This document shows, one piece after another, positions 36,637-46,638 of a stretch of DNA of 64,000 bases; the stretch's first letter is position 1, and each line of letters starts with the position of its first letter. This DNA comes from Tessaracoccus sp. OH4464_COT-324. GTDB taxonomy: Bacteria; Actinomycetota; Actinomycetes; Propionibacteriales; Propionibacteriaceae. Location: NCBI RefSeq assembly GCF_003932855.1, contig NZ_RQYZ01000001.1:62001-126000 (forward strand), in the 5' to 3' direction. The position numbers and the translations under genes are program-made. The notes under the pieces are model-generated. The model was not told the DNA's origin and ran no database searches. It worked only from the letters and a program-made list of their open reading frames with translations.

Positions 36637-38835
36637 GTGGCAGGACTTGAATACACAGAGGCCGTTATCGATAACGGCGTCTACGGCAAGCACGTGATTC
36701 GCTTCGAGGCGGGGCAGCTTGCTCAGCAGGCCGACGGGTCGGCCTGCGTCTACATTGACGATGACACGATGCTGTTGTCGGCGACCACGGCTCAGAAGAC
36801 GCCGCGCGACGCGATCGACTTCTTCCCACTGACCGTGGACATTGAGGAGCGGATGTACGCCGCGGGCAAGATCCCGGGCTCCTTCTTCCGCCGCGAGGGT
36901 CGTCCCGGCGAGGGCGCGATTCTCGCAGCTCGCCTCATCGACCGTCCGTTGCGGCCGGCCTTCATCAAGGGCCTGCGCAACGAGGTGCAGGTGATCGTCA
37001 CCGTCCTGGCGCTGAATCCGAGGGTGTACTACGACGTGGTGGCCATCAACGCGGCGTCGATGTCCACTCAGCTGGCTGGTCTGCCGTTCTCCGGCCCGAT
37101 CGGCGGTGTGCGCGTGGCGCTGATCGACGACACCTGGGTTGGCTTCCCGACTGTGGACCAGGCGGCCCGCTCCACGTTCCAGATGGTGGTGGCCGGGCGT
37201 GTCCTGGAAGACGGCGACGTGGCCATCATGATGGTCGAGGCTGGTGGCACGGAAGCAACCTGGGAGCTCGTGCGCGCGGGGAAGACCGCCCCAACGGAGG
37301 AGGTCGTTGGCCAGGGCCTGGAAGCGGCCAAGCCGTTCATCAAGGCGCTGTGCGAGGCTCAGGCCGAGTTGGCCGCCAAGCTGCCCAAGGAGACCTACGA
37401 CTTCCCGGTCTTCGTGGACTACGGCGACGATGTGTATGCGGCCGTGGAGAAGCTTGCCGCGGAGCGGATCTCCGAGGCGATGACCATCCCCGGCAAGCAG
37501 GACCGCGACGACGCCACGCACACCATCCGGCAGGAGGTCGCGGAGGCGCTGTCCGCGGACTTCGAAGGCCGCGAGAACGAGATTTCCGCTGCGCTCAAGT
37601 CGCTCACGAAGAAAATTGTTCGCCATCGCACCCTCACCGAAGGGGTCCGCATCGACGGGCGCGGCGTGACCGATATCCGTGAGCTCTCGGCTGAGGTCGC
37701 CGTGGTTCCGCGAGTGCACGGTTCTGCGCTGTTCCAGCGTGGCGAGACGCAGATCCTGGGCGTTTCGACGCTGAACATGCTCGACATGGAGCAGAAGATC
37801 GACACCCTGGCGCCGGAGCACACCAAGCGCTACATGCACAACTACAACTTCCCGCCCTACTCCACGGGTGAAACCGGCCGCGTCGGCTCCCCGAAGCGTC
37901 GTGAAGTTGGCCATGGCGCGCTTGCCGAACGGGCCTTGGTTCCCGTGCTGCCCACCCGTGAGGAGTTCCCGTACGCGATCCGTCAGGTGTCCGAGGCACT
38001 GGGGTCCAACGGGTCCACCTCGATGGGATCCGTCTGCGCCTCGACTTTGTCGCTGCTGAACGCCGGCGTGCCGCTGAAGGCGCCGGTGGCGGGCATCGCG
38101 ATGGGTCTGATGAGCGAGGAGCTCGACGGCCAGACCAAGTACGTGGCGCTCACCGACATCCTGGGTGCTGAGGACGCGCTGGGTGACATGGACTTCAAGG
38201 TCGCGGGCACGCGCGACTTCGTCACCGCCCTGCAGCTGGACACGAAGCTCAACGGCATTCCCGCCACCGAGCTGCAGAAGGCTCTGCTGCAGGCGCGGGA
38301 CGCGCGGCACACCCTCCTCGACGTCATGGGCGAGGCCATCGACACGCCCGACGAGATGAGCCCGTTCGCTCCGCGCATCGTCTCGCTGCGGATCCCCGTC
38401 GACAAGATCGGCGAGGTCATCGGCCCGAAGGGCAAGATCATCAACCAGATCCAGGATGAGACTGGCGCCAACATCGCGATCGAGGATGACGGCACCGTGT
38501 ACGTGGGGGCCGATACCGGCTCCGCCGCGGAGGCCGCAGTCGCGCAGATCAACGCGATCGCCAACCCGCACATGCCAGAGAAGGGCGAGCGCTTCCTCGG
38601 CACGGTCGTCAAGACCACCACTTTCGGCGCGTTCGTCTCCCTGCTGCCCGGTAAGGATGGCCTGCTGCACATCTCGAAGCTGCGCGCGCTGGCGGGCGGC
38701 AAGCGAGTGGAGGAGGTCGAGGACGTGGTGAGCGTCGGACAGAAGCTTCAGGTCGAGATCTCCGAGATCGACGACCGGGGCAAGCTGTCGCTGATCCCCG
38801 TCGTGGACGACGCCGAGGGCGACTCGGCTGAATGA
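36637..38835 (+). CDS. pnp: polyribonucleotide nucleotidyltransferase (PNPase)
   Basis: A 732-residue PNPase that degrades RNA 3'-5' phosphorolytically. Two RNase PH-like domains flank an all-alpha segment; [17 protein letters not shown] marks the first and [20 protein letters not shown] the second active region with the phosphate-binding Ser/Gly. Near the C-terminus a KH domain ([20 protein letters not shown]) and an S1 domain ([20 protein letters not shown]) bind RNA. In actinobacteria the enzyme also makes 3' tails. GTG at 36637 is chosen because homologs begin at this position and AAAGGA lies 10 nt upstream. Confidence 0.96.
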   Translation: MAGLEYTEAVIDNGVYGKHVIRFEAGQLAQQADGSACVYIDDDTMLLSATTAQKTPRDAIDFFPLTVDIEERMYAAGKIPGSFFRREGRPGEGAILAARLIDRPLRPAFIKGLRNEVQVIVTVLALNPRVYYDVVAINAASMSTQLAGLPFSGPIGGVRVALIDDTWVGFPTVDQAARSTFQMVVAGRVLEDGDVAIMMVEAGGTEATWELVRAGKTAPTEEVVGQGLEAAKPFIKALCEAQAELAAKLPKETYDFPVFVDYGDDVYAAVEKLAAERISEAMTIPGKQDRDDATHTIRQEVAEALSADFEGRENEISAALKSLTKKIVRHRTLTEGVRIDGRGVTDIRELSAEVAVVPRVHGSALFQRGETQILGVSTLNMLDMEQKIDTLAPEHTKRYMHNYNFPPYSTGETGRVGSPKRREVGHGALAERALVPVLPTREEFPYAIRQVSEALGSNGSTSMGSVCASTLSLLNAGVPLKAPVAGIAMGLMSEELDGQTKYVALTDILGAEDALGDMDFKVAGTRDFVTALQLDTKLNGIPATELQKALLQARDARHTLLDVMGEAIDTPDEMSPFAPRIVSLRIPVDKIGEVIGPKGKIINQIQDETGANIAIEDDGTVYVGADTGSAAEAAVAQINAIANPHMPEKGERFLGTVVKTTTFGAFVSLLPGKDGLLHISKLRALAGGKRVEEVEDVVSVGQKLQVEISEIDDRGKLSLIPVVDDAEGDSAE

Positions 38836-38867
38836 TCTCCCCGACACCCAGCTTGGGCTGGTAGAAA

Positions 38868-38899
38868 GGAGGCGGCGCCATCGGGCGTCGCCTCTTTTG
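38868..38899 (+). terminator. intrinsic terminator after pnp
   Basis: GGAGGCGGCGCC and GGCGTCGCCTC pair over an ATCG loop with one mismatch, followed by TTTTG. A second small stem (CCAGC-TTG-GGCTGG) lies about 15 nt upstream. Confidence 0.8.
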
Positions 38900-38919
38900 C
38901 TTCGTTCCGGGAGGACTGA

Positions 38920-39663
38920 ATGAATGTGATCAAGGTGGGCGTGTTCGGCCACAACGGCAAGATGGGCAGCGAGGTTGTGCGCGCGGTCGAAGCCGCGGAA
39001 GACATGGTGCTGCACGGGGTCGCGGATCTCGGCGACGACCGGGAGGGGATCGCGGGGGCGAGCGTCATCGTCGATTTCACTCATCCTGACGCGGTGCTGG
39101 GGAACATCGAATGGTGTGTGGAGCGAGGCATTCACCTGGTGGTGGGAACCACGGGCTTCTCGCCGAAGCGCCTGGAGCGGGTTCGGCAGTTGTGCGCCGC
39201 AAAACCCGAGGTTGGGGTGCTCATCGCTGCCAACTTCTCCATCGGGGCGAATCTGATGATGCGGTTCGCAGAATTGGCGGCGCCCCACTACCCGTCGGTG
39301 GAGATCATCGAGCTGCACCATCCCAACAAGGCCGACGCGCCGTCCGGTACCGCGACGAGCACCGCGCAGCGCGTCGCCGCTGCCCGGGCTGCTGCGGGTC
39401 TGGGGCCGGTCCCCGACGCGACAGTGCACGACGAGCTGGGCGCGCGCGGAGCGGTCATCGACGGGGTGCACGTGCACGGAGTCCGCCTGGCGGGGCTCGT
39501 GGCGCACCAGGAGGTACTGTTGGGGACCTCGGGGGAGAGCCTCACCATCCGCCATGACTCCTTCGACCGGGCGTCCTTCATGCCCGGCGTGCTGGCGGGG
39601 GTGCGGTTCGTCGGACAGCGTCCGGGGCTCACGCTGGGCATGAGCGAGGTGCTCGGAATCTGA
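38920..39663 (+). CDS. dapB: 4-hydroxy-tetrahydrodipicolinate reductase
   Basis: A 247-residue DapB for lysine/diaminopimelate synthesis. The NAD(P)H loop is VGVFGHNGKMG, and the family signature ELHHPNKADAPSGTA contains the catalytic His pair and Lys. VVGTTGFS and the C-terminal FDRASFMPGVL also fit. DAP is needed for cell-wall cross-links and lysine. ATG at 38920 follows GGGAGGACTG. It is convergent with the next acetyltransferase gene, one base apart. Confidence 0.96.
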   Translation: MNVIKVGVFGHNGKMGSEVVRAVEAAEDMVLHGVADLGDDREGIAGASVIVDFTHPDAVLGNIEWCVERGIHLVVGTTGFSPKRLERVRQLCAAKPEVGVLIAANFSIGANLMMRFAELAAPHYPSVEIIELHHPNKADAPSGTATSTAQRVAAARAAAGLGPVPDATVHDELGARGAVIDGVHVHGVRLAGLVAHQEVLLGTSGESLTIRHDSFDRASFMPGVLAGVRFVGQRPGLTLGMSEVLGI

Positions 39664-39664
39664 G

Positions 39665-40186
39665 TCAGGCGCGAATGTCGGTGGCCAGCCGGATCAGCTT
39701 TATCGAGTGTTGCCCGTCCTCGGTGGCGCTTTCCTGGTGGGCGCCGTCGGCTGCCCAACCGCTGGAGGTGAAGAAGGCCCGCAGCCGGTCGGCGGTGCTG
39801 GGCAGCCAGATGGTGGCGACGTCGAAACCGTCGGCGCGCAGCGTGTCGACCGTCGCCTGCATCAGCCGGGAACCGTGGCCCCGGTCTCGGGCGGCGGGGT
39901 CGACGATGAACTCGGCTATCTGCCCGGTGGCAGGGCTCGCGTCGGGATCGGAGGAGGGCTGGGTGGCGGCGAAGGCGGCGACGCCCGCCTCGCCGAGGGC
40001 TACCAGCACGCGCATGGTTGCCAGCTGCGCCCGCGTGATCGCCTGATGCCAGATTTGGCTTGCCTCGTCCGCGTTGATGCGTTCCAGCATGAAACGCAAC
40101 TGGGGGCTCTCGCCCCAGGCCTTGCGCTGGATGCGGGCGATGTCGACGGCCTCGGCGGGCATCGCGAGGCGAACCGTATTGATCAT
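39665..40186 (-). CDS. GNAT family N-acetyltransferase
   Basis: A 173-residue GNAT protein. The core motif is FIVDPAARDRGHGSRLMQA, and the later TADRLRAFFTSSGW segment is the motif-B helix. The N-terminal part (RIQRKAWGESPQLRFML) resembles general GNATs. The -10 box TAGACT lies 6 nt before the ATG, so the mRNA is probably leaderless. An inverted repeat covers this promoter and the divergent RNase J promoter. Acceptor unknown. Confidence 0.85.
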   Translation of the reverse strand: MINTVRLAMPAEAVDIARIQRKAWGESPQLRFMLERINADEASQIWHQAITRAQLATMRVLVALGEAGVAAFAATQPSSDPDASPATGQIAEFIVDPAARDRGHGSRLMQATVDTLRADGFDVATIWLPSTADRLRAFFTSSGWAADGAHQESATEDGQHSIKLIRLATDIRA

Positions 40187-40187
40187 G

Positions 40188-40205
40188 CGGACAGTCTATT
40201 GTCCG
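40188..40205. repeat. inverted repeat CGGACA-N6-TGTCCG over the divergent GNAT/rnj promoters
   Basis: CGGACA at 40188-40193 and TGTCCG at 40200-40205 form a perfect 6-bp inverted repeat with a 6-bp spacer. It covers the -10 box of the acetyltransferase gene (minus strand, 40193-40198) and ends 2 bp before the rnj -10 box TAGCCT (40207-40212). It looks like an operator for a dimeric repressor. Confidence 0.5.
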
Positions 40206-40219
40206 TTAGCCTTAGCTAC

Positions 40220-41896
40220 ATGACTGAGTTGCGCACCCCTGACAAGCTGAAGCCGGGTACCTTGCGGATCATCCCCCTGGGCGGTCTGGGGGATGTCGGC
40301 CGGAACATGACTGCCTTCGAGATCGATGGTGAGATCGCGCTGGTGGACTGTGGCGTGCTGTTTCCGGAGGAGTCCCACCCGGGGGTGGACCTGATCCTCC
40401 CGGCGCTCGATTACCTGAACGACCGGCTGGACGACATCGTCGCGCTCGTGCTGACTCATGGGCATGAGGACCACATCGGCGCGGTTCCCTACCTGCTGAA
40501 GATGCGCCATGACATTCCCGTTTACGGCTCGAAGCTGACGCTGGCCTTCGTCGCCCCGAAGCTGCGCGAGCACCGGATTCGCGACTTCCGGCTCTACGAT
40601 GTCACCGAGGGTGACGAGGTGCGGGTGGGAAATTACGAGTTCGAGTTCCTGGCCGTGAACCATTCGATCCCCGACGCGCTGGCGGTGGCGATTCGCACCA
40701 AGGCCGGGCTGGTGCTGCACACCGGCGATTTCAAGATGGATCAGCTGCCGTTGGACGGGCGCATCACCGATCTCCGCGGTTTCGCGAGGCTGGGCACGAA
40801 GGGTGTTGACCTGTTCCTGGTGGACTCCACGAACGCGGAGACTCCGGGGTTTACCACGCACGAGGTGGACATCGAGCCGGCGCTGCAGCGGGTCTTTGAT
40901 GCCGCGAAGGGCAAGCTGATCGTCGCCTGTTTCGCGAGCCACGTCCACCGGGTGCAGCAGGTGCTGGATCAGGCTGCCGCCCACGGCCGTAAAGTGTGTT
41001 ACGTGGGGCGCTCGATGGTGCGCAACATGACCACCGCGCGCGATCTGGGCTACCTCAAGGTGCCCGCCGGGATCATGATCGAACTGAAGGACCTGGGCAA
41101 GTATGCCGACCACGAGGTGGTGGTGATTTCCACCGGCTCGCAGGGGGAGCCGCTGGCGGCGCTGAGCAGGATCGCAAATCAGGAGCATCAGCACATTTCA
41201 GTGGGTGAGGGGGACACCGTTTTGCTGGCCAGCTCGCTCATCCCGGGCAACGAGAACTCGGTCTTCCGGGTGATCAACGGGCTGACGAAGCTCGGGGCCA
41301 ACGTGGTGCACAAGGGCAACGCGCTGGTGCACGTTTCGGGCCACGCCTCGGCCGGGGAGCTGCTGTACTGCTACAACATCCTGCAGCCCAAGAACGTGCT
41401 GCCCGTGCATGGTGAGATCCGCCACCTCGTAGCTAACGGGAAACTCGCGATCAAGACGGGGGTCCCTCCGGAGAACGTGGTGATCGCAGAGGACGGCGTG
41501 GTGATCGATCTAGCGAAAGGCAAGGCCCGCGTGGTGGGCAAGATCGACGCCAGCTACATCTTCGTTGATGGGTCCACCGTGGGCGATGTTTCCGACGTCG
41601 TCAACGATCGGTTGATTCTGGGGGAGGAGGGGTTCATCTCCGTGATCTCGGTGGTCAACTCGCGCAACCGTGAGGTGATTTCCGGGCCGATCATCACCGC
41701 CAGGGGCCTCGCCGAGGATGATTCCGTCTTCGACGATGTGCACCGCCAGATCTACGACGCCCTGGAGTCTGCGCTGCGCGACGGCGTGGAGAACCAGCAT
41801 CAGCTGCAGCAGGTGGTCAGGCGCACGTTGGGCCAGTGGGTTTCGCGAAAGCTCAGGCGGCGCCCGATGATCGTGCCGGTGGTGATCACCACCTGA
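40220..41896 (+). CDS. rnj: ribonuclease J
   Basis: A 558-residue metallo-beta-lactamase/beta-CASP RNase. The zinc site is HGHEDHIGAVPYLL, with HTGDFKMD and later VDSTNAETPG. The beta-CASP region includes FASHVHRVQQVLDQA and STGSQGEPLAALSR. A C-terminal domain completes the usual length of about 555. RNase J has endonuclease and 5'-3' exonuclease activity in mRNA and rRNA processing. ATG at 40220 is preceded by TAGCCT at a 7-nt distance; the upstream open frame is antisense to the acetyltransferase and was rejected. It often follows dapA/dapB in actinobacteria. Confidence 0.95.
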   Translation: MTELRTPDKLKPGTLRIIPLGGLGDVGRNMTAFEIDGEIALVDCGVLFPEESHPGVDLILPALDYLNDRLDDIVALVLTHGHEDHIGAVPYLLKMRHDIPVYGSKLTLAFVAPKLREHRIRDFRLYDVTEGDEVRVGNYEFEFLAVNHSIPDALAVAIRTKAGLVLHTGDFKMDQLPLDGRITDLRGFARLGTKGVDLFLVDSTNAETPGFTTHEVDIEPALQRVFDAAKGKLIVACFASHVHRVQQVLDQAAAHGRKVCYVGRSMVRNMTTARDLGYLKVPAGIMIELKDLGKYADHEVVVISTGSQGEPLAALSRIANQEHQHISVGEGDTVLLASSLIPGNENSVFRVINGLTKLGANVVHKGNALVHVSGHASAGELLYCYNILQPKNVLPVHGEIRHLVANGKLAIKTGVPPENVVIAEDGVVIDLAKGKARVVGKIDASYIFVDGSTVGDVSDVVNDRLILGEEGFISVISVVNSRNREVISGPIITARGLAEDDSVFDDVHRQIYDALESALRDGVENQHQLQQVVRRTLGQWVSRKLRRRPMIVPVVITT

Positions 41897-41915
41897 GCTG
41901 ACGATTGGCGGAGGT

Positions 41916-41944
41916 TTGACCCGGGGGGCTTCGTGGCGTATCGT
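41916..41944 (+). promoter_or_regulatory. promoter for rplU-rpmA(-obgE)
   Basis: TTGACC (41916-41921), a 17-bp spacer and TATCGT (41939-41944) form a near-consensus housekeeping promoter, leaving a leader of roughly 75 nt before rplU. AAGAAGGTAGG near 42010-42020 is the ribosome-binding region. Confidence 0.65.
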
Positions 41945-42026
41945 TGACCCCCGGTGCATTCCGGCTGGCGTGATCGCGTCGTCGGGACATGTGTAAGCTT
42001 TATCAGTACAAGAAGGTAGGTCAGGC

Positions 42027-42335
42027 GTGTACGCGATCGTGCGCAATGGCGGACGCCAGCACAAGGTTGCTGTTGGCGACATCCTCGACATCGACCTGGT
42101 GTCCGAAGAGGTCGGCGGTACCGTCAACCTGCAGCCCCTGCTGCTCGTCGACGGTGACAAGGTCACCTCTGACGCCAAGGGTCTTCAGAAGGTCTCCGTG
42201 ACCGCAGAGGTCATGGGCGAGACCAAGGGTCCGAAAATCCGGATCCTCAAGTACAAGAACAAGACCGGCTACAAGAAGCGCCAGGGTCACCGTCAGCGGT
42301 ACACCCAGGTGAAGATCACCGGTATCGAGAGCTGA
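42027..42335 (+). CDS. rplU: 50S ribosomal protein L21
   Basis: A 102-residue L21 beginning [18 protein letters not shown]. It ends with [21 protein letters not shown], the family's basic C-terminal signature, given here in part. It binds 23S rRNA domain VI. GTG start at 42027. rpmA follows after 10 nt and a terminator closes the pair before obgE. Confidence 0.96.
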   Translation: MYAIVRNGGRQHKVAVGDILDIDLVSEEVGGTVNLQPLLLVDGDKVTSDAKGLQKVSVTAEVMGETKGPKIRILKYKNKTGYKKRQGHRQRYTQVKITGIES

Positions 42336-42345
42336 GGGAGTTCAA

Positions 42346-42597
42346 ATGGCATCCAAGAAGGGCGTTTCCTCCACCCGCAACGGCCGCGATTCCAACGCGA
42401 AGCGCCTCGGCGTGAAGCGCTTCGGCGGCGAGTCCGTGGGCGCCGGGGAGATTCTGATTCGTCAGCGTGGTACCCAGTTCCACCCAGGCGACAACGTGGG
42501 TCGTGGCGGCGATGACACGCTGTTCGCGCTCACCGACGGCACGGTTCAGTTCGGTGTCAAGCGCGGCCGCAAGGTCGTTGGAGTTCTACCTGCCTGA
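42346..42597 (+). CDS. rpmA: 50S ribosomal protein L27
   Basis: An 83-residue L27 starting [20 protein letters not shown]. It has [20 protein letters not shown] and [20 protein letters not shown]. The N-terminal tail reaches the peptidyl-transferase centre, and there is no cleavable extension of the Firmicute kind. The ATG at 42346 has GGGAG upstream. Confidence 0.96.
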   Translation: MASKKGVSSTRNGRDSNAKRLGVKRFGGESVGAGEILIRQRGTQFHPGDNVGRGGDDTLFALTDGTVQFGVKRGRKVVGVLPA

Positions 42598-42612
42598 GTA
42601 TCTGCTCTGTGG

Positions 42613-42638
42613 AAGCGGCCCTCCGGGGCCGCTTTTGC
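42613..42638 (+). terminator. intrinsic terminator after rpmA
   Basis: AAGCGGCC (42613-42620) pairs with GGCCGCTT (42627-42634) around CTCCGG, followed by TTTGCTTTT. It separates the ribosomal genes from obgE, which has its own -10 box. Confidence 0.85.
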
Positions 42639-42661
42639 TTTTCTCCTCTCCACCACACGGC

Positions 42662-42667
42662 TAGGCT
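42662..42667 (+). promoter_or_regulatory. -10 box (TAGGCT) for obgE, leaderless layout
   Basis: TAGGCT ends 6 nt before the obgE ATG at 42674, with no ribosome binding site. It lies just after the rpmA terminator. Confidence 0.55.
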
Positions 42668-42673
42668 CGGTAC

Positions 42674-44158
42674 ATGGCTATTCCATCCTTCGTCGACCGC
42701 GTGAAGTTTACGATTGCTGCAGGCAACGGCGGCAACGGATGCGCGAGCGTGAAGCGAGAGAAGTTCAAACCCCTTGGCGGCCCCGACGGGGGAAACGGCG
42801 GAAACGGGGGATCGATCGTCTTCCGGGTAGACAGCGGCCTGACCACTTTGTTGGAGTTCCACCGGCAGTCGATCCGGCGTGCGAGCAATGGCCAGCCAGG
42901 CCAGGGGGATTTCAAACACGGTGCGAATGGTGACGACGTTGTCCTGGTGGTGCCGAGCGGCACCGTGATCACTGATCTGGGCAGCGGGGAGTTGCTCGCG
43001 GATCTGACGGAGCACGGCGACGAGTTCGTCGCGGCCGAGGGTGGCAGGGGTGGGCTGGGGAACGCGGCTCTGGCCTCTTCCGCGCGCAAGGCCCCCGGGT
43101 TTGCGCTGCTGGGTGAGGAAGGCCAGAGGCGGGAGGTCCAGCTTGAACTCAAGGTGGTCGCTGATGTTGGGCTGGTCGGGTTCCCGTCGGCGGGTAAGTC
43201 CTCGCTGATCGCCGCCATTTCCAGGGCCAGGCCCAAGATCGCTGACTACCCGTTCACCACTTTGGTGCCGAACCTCGGAGTGGTCCTGGCTGGTGACGTC
43301 ACCTACACGGTGGCGGACGTGCCGGGCCTGATCGAAGGGGCCTCGTTGGGCAAGGGGTTGGGGTTCGATTTCCTGCGACATATTGAACGTTGCCAAGCGA
43401 TTGTGCACGTCATCGATCTGGGAACGTACGAACCGGGCCGGGACCCGATCACGGATCTGGCAATCATTGAGGGGGAACTGAAGGCACACGGCGGGCTCGA
43501 CGAGCGGCCGCGCCTCATCGCGCTCAACAAGGTCGACTTGCCGGACGCACACGACATGGCCGACATCGTTCGGCCGGATCTGGAGGCAGCGGGTCACCGG
43601 GTTTTTACGATATCGACGAAGACCGGAGAGGGGCTCACGGAACTGAAGTTCGCTATGGCCGCGCTGGTGGCGCAGCGACGCGCGAAGCAGCTAGTTCCCG
43701 AGCAGCGCCCGGTGCTCAAGCCGAGACCAGTCGGGCGGCGCGGCAGCAAGGAGTTCCAGATCGAGCGCAAGGGCGACGGCGAGGGTGGTTTCGTGTGGCG
43801 GGTCACCGGTGAGAAGCCCGAGCGGTGGATCCGGCAGACCGACTTCAATAACGCGGAGGCCGTCGGATATCTTTCGGACCGGTTGAACCGGCTGGGCGTC
43901 GAGGACAAGCTGCTGGAGTTGGGGGCGCGGGCCGGTGACGCGGTTGCCGTGGGTGGCCAGGATGCTGTGGTTTTCGACTTCGCCCCACAGATAGAGAGCG
44001 GCGCGGAGTTGTTGAGCCGGCGCGGAGAGGATCAGCGTTTTGAGACGCAGCGACCGGCGGTGGGCCGTCGGCGCGAGCGTGATGCCGAGTACCATGCGGC
44101 CAAGGAGTCGGGCGTGGATTACCTGACGGAGGGCTGGGACGGTGACGATGAGGCGTGA
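42674..44158 (+). CDS. obgE: Obg family GTPase
   Basis: A 494-residue Obg protein in three parts: the Gly-rich Obg fold (1-about 158; [12 protein letters not shown]), the G domain ([17 protein letters not shown] for G1, [10 protein letters not shown] for G3, NKVDLPD for G4), and a C-terminal OCT domain ([20 protein letters not shown]) with a charged tail. It acts in late 50S assembly and stress signalling. The 3' end overlaps proB by 17 nt, so the two are coupled. Confidence 0.95.
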   Translation: MAIPSFVDRVKFTIAAGNGGNGCASVKREKFKPLGGPDGGNGGNGGSIVFRVDSGLTTLLEFHRQSIRRASNGQPGQGDFKHGANGDDVVLVVPSGTVITDLGSGELLADLTEHGDEFVAAEGGRGGLGNAALASSARKAPGFALLGEEGQRREVQLELKVVADVGLVGFPSAGKSSLIAAISRARPKIADYPFTTLVPNLGVVLAGDVTYTVADVPGLIEGASLGKGLGFDFLRHIERCQAIVHVIDLGTYEPGRDPITDLAIIEGELKAHGGLDERPRLIALNKVDLPDAHDMADIVRPDLEAAGHRVFTISTKTGEGLTELKFAMAALVAQRRAKQLVPEQRPVLKPRPVGRRGSKEFQIERKGDGEGGFVWRVTGEKPERWIRQTDFNNAEAVGYLSDRLNRLGVEDKLLELGARAGDAVAVGGQDAVVFDFAPQIESGAELLSRRGEDQRFETQRPAVGRRRERDAEYHAAKESGVDYLTEGWDGDDEA

Positions 44159-45239
44159 GGTCACGCAGGCCAAGCGCATCGTCGTCAAGATAGGTTCGTC
44201 TTCGCTGACTCTCCCAGACGGTCGGCTGGATCTGGGGCGCCTCTCGGCGTTGTCGGCTGACTTGGCGGCGATTCATGCCAGGGGCGTGCGCGTGGTGCTG
44301 GTGACCTCGGGCGCGATCGCTGCAGCACTGGGGCCGTTGGGGCTGAGGCGCCGCCCGAAGGATCTGGAGACTCAGCAGGCCGCCGCTGCGGTGGGGCAGG
44401 GCCTGTTGGTCCGGCACTATTCCGATGCCTTCGCGGCCCACGGAGCCACCATCGCACAACTGTTGTTGACGGTGGATGATGTGTTGAGCCCGACGACCTA
44501 TCGAAACGCGCTCAACACGTTCTCCCGGCTGTTTCGGCTGGGGGTCATCCCCATCGTCAACGAGAACGACACCGTTGCCACGCACGAGATTCGTTTCGGC
44601 GATAACGATCGGTTAGCGGCGTTGATCGCGCACTTGGTGCGCGCGGATGTGCTGTTGTTGCTGAGCGACGTGAAGGGCCTCTACACCGCGCACCCCGATG
44701 TGCCGGGCGCGGAGTTGATTAGGCACGTGCGTGATGTGCACTCGCTGCAAGTGGACACGTCGCGATTGGGCTCGCGGGTCGGGACTGGAGGGATGCGCAC
44801 AAAACTCCAGGCAGCCGAAATCGCCACTTCTGCCGGCGTCAGCGTGGTACTCGCTCACGCTGACGACCTCAGCCGGGCGCTGTCCGGCGACGAGGTCGGG
44901 ACTCTGTTCGAGCCTTCAGGTAAGCGGCGTCCGCGACGGCTGCTCTGGCTGGCGCACGCGGCGGAGCCGAGGGGGCGGGTGCACGTCGATGGCGGGGCGG
45001 TGGAGGCCATCGTCCAACGGCAGGCTTCGCTGCTTCCGGTCGGGGTGGTACAGGTGGAGGGCGCGTTTTCGGAGGGCGAACCGATCGAGGTGGCCGGCCC
45101 GGACGGCAGGGTGGTTGCCCGAGGATTCGCTGGCTATGGGTCACACGAGTTGGTGGAGGCCGTGCGTAACAATCATGGTGAGGACGTTCTCGGCATGCAT
45201 GGCCCGGTCGTCCATCGCGACCTTCTGGTTCTGCTTTAG
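44142..45239 (+). CDS. proB: glutamate 5-kinase
   Basis: A 365-residue ProB: amino-acid-kinase domain ([49 protein letters not shown] given in part, [13 protein letters not shown]) and a C-terminal PUA domain ([14 protein letters not shown]). It catalyses the first step of proline synthesis. GTG at 44142 is preferred over ATG 44148 because GGAGGG lies about 10 nt upstream. proA is not adjacent: an MFS gene and a PQ-loop gene intervene. Its stop overlaps the stop of the convergent MFS gene by 4 nt. Confidence 0.94.
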   Translation: MTMRREVTQAKRIVVKIGSSSLTLPDGRLDLGRLSALSADLAAIHARGVRVVLVTSGAIAAALGPLGLRRRPKDLETQQAAAAVGQGLLVRHYSDAFAAHGATIAQLLLTVDDVLSPTTYRNALNTFSRLFRLGVIPIVNENDTVATHEIRFGDNDRLAALIAHLVRADVLLLLSDVKGLYTAHPDVPGAELIRHVRDVHSLQVDTSRLGSRVGTGGMRTKLQAAEIATSAGVSVVLAHADDLSRALSGDEVGTLFEPSGKRRPRRLLWLAHAAEPRGRVHVDGGAVEAIVQRQASLLPVGVVQVEGAFSEGEPIEVAGPDGRVVARGFAGYGSHELVEAVRNNHGEDVLGMHGPVVHRDLLVLL

Positions 45240-46477
45240 CGGCTGTTTCGAGGGCCTGGGCGGGCCGGGGTGCCGATAGCGTCTTCGAACTGGCCCTGGC
45301 CGGTTCTTCTTCCGGGGAGCTGAGTGATGGGCCGGGTGGCCAGGCTCCAGGCCGCGCCCAGCCAAGTTGCGGCGCCGACACCCAGCAGCGCCGCCGGTAG
45401 GCCAGTCACGGAGAGCACCACGGCTACGGCCCCTGGCCCGAGTAGCGCGCCGATCTGAGACGTCATGGCCCAGATGCTCAGGAACTTGGCCCTGCCGACG
45501 GCTGGGCTCAGGTCTGCGCCGATGGTCATGTTGATGCCGGCGCCCAGGCCGTTGCCGACGCTGAGCACGGCCACGCCGAGCATTAATCCGAAACCGGTGG
45601 GAATCAGCGGAGGAAGGGCGAAGCCGCACCCGAACAGTGCCAGGCAGATGGCCAGGGTCTCGGACCTGCCCAAGATATCCTTCAGGTGTCCGCCGGGCAC
45701 CATCAGTGTGAGTTCTATCGCGGAGCCGATTGCGACGGCGAGCGAGATCTGGGCGCTGGACCAATCAAGCATGACTCCCCAGAGGGAAACGATGACCGGT
45801 TGTGAAGCCCGCGCCATCGACAACAGCATGACGGGGAACGCGGCAAAATAGACCGCGCGCCAACGGATGTCTTCTGCCTGCGCGTTGGGAGTCCGGTCTC
45901 GGATGTTGTCGAGGCCGGAGCCTCGCGAACTGTTGATGACGACCAAGGCGATCAATGAGCAGGAAGCGGCGAACACGAAGACGCTCCAGATGGGCAGCCA
46001 CCACAGTAGGGCCGAACTCAGCAGCGGGCCGACCACGCTGCCGAAGCGTTGTGTCCCGCCGAGCGCAGTAAGCGCGCGCCCGCGTAGGTTCGAGGGCACA
46101 GCATCGGCGACGAGCGACTGTCGGGCAAGGTTCCAGGCCACCACGGAGGGGGCACGCAGGAGGAGCGAACCTACGAAGAGGGAAAGGGAGTAGCGGCTGG
46201 GTGCCGCGATGGCGTATGCGCTGACCAGCATCAGCGTCGCGCCAACCGGTATGGCGAGGGTCATGGCTCGCCGGTCTCCGACACGGTCGATGTAGGCTCC
46301 GACGGGGAGGGAGCTTAACAGGGAGGCGAGGCCCGCAAGGCTGATCAGCGCTGCCGCTAGGGCCGACGAGGCCCCAGCCTCCAGGGCGGCTAGCACGAGG
46401 ACCGGCAGTACGGCCCCGCTTCCCACGGCGAGCAGGCCCGACGGGAGCAGAACTGGCCAGAACAGCGAGCGGTACAT
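45236..46477 (-). CDS. major facilitator superfamily transporter
   Basis: A 413-residue protein with 12 predicted membrane helices. The loop between helices 2 and 3 has the MFS motif variant GAYIDRVGDRRAM, and RQSLVADAVPSNLRGRALTA follows helix 4. It resembles drug-efflux-type MFS carriers, but the substrate is unknown. It starts at ATG 46477 with TAGGTT (46489-46484, minus strand) 6 nt away, so it is likely leaderless. It interrupts the usual proB-proA neighbourhood. Confidence 0.85.
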   Translation of the reverse strand: MYRSLFWPVLLPSGLLAVGSGAVLPVLVLAALEAGASSALAAALISLAGLASLLSSLPVGAYIDRVGDRRAMTLAIPVGATLMLVSAYAIAAPSRYSLSLFVGSLLLRAPSVVAWNLARQSLVADAVPSNLRGRALTALGGTQRFGSVVGPLLSSALLWWLPIWSVFVFAASCSLIALVVINSSRGSGLDNIRDRTPNAQAEDIRWRAVYFAAFPVMLLSMARASQPVIVSLWGVMLDWSSAQISLAVAIGSAIELTLMVPGGHLKDILGRSETLAICLALFGCGFALPPLIPTGFGLMLGVAVLSVGNGLGAGINMTIGADLSPAVGRAKFLSIWAMTSQIGALLGPGAVAVVLSVTGLPAALLGVGAATWLGAAWSLATRPITQLPGRRTGQGQFEDAIGTPARPGPRNSR

Positions 46478-46638
46478 GGGAGAAACCTACCAAGGCTGAA
46501 CACGGGGCTTTCTCGTCGAAATGGGGCGCGCCGAGGCCGATTCTCGGGTGAGCCAATACTTCTATTTGTTGTTGATAAATACTAATATATGCACTGTGGA
46601 TTCCCAGCCGTGCGTTGGTCGAGAGGAGCTGATCCTGC
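46478..46638. promoter_or_regulatory. divergent promoter region with AT-rich island
   Basis: A 161-bp spacer between divergent MFS and PQ-loop genes. The MFS -10 box lies at 46484-46489. About 46555-46600 is strikingly AT-rich for this genome (ATTTGTTGTTGATAAATACT and TAATATATGC occur in it) and could contain the PQ-loop promoter: TTGTTG, about 17 bp, then TAATAT. Confidence 0.5.

Noticed and set aside
35941-39555. 1204-codon open frame on the minus strand
   Set aside because: It is antisense to rpsO, pnp and dapB. Long antisense frames are common in GC-rich DNA and the product has no domain.
39707-40219. Upstream extension of rnj
   Set aside because: It is antisense to the acetyltransferase gene; RNase J homologs begin at the 40220 ATG.
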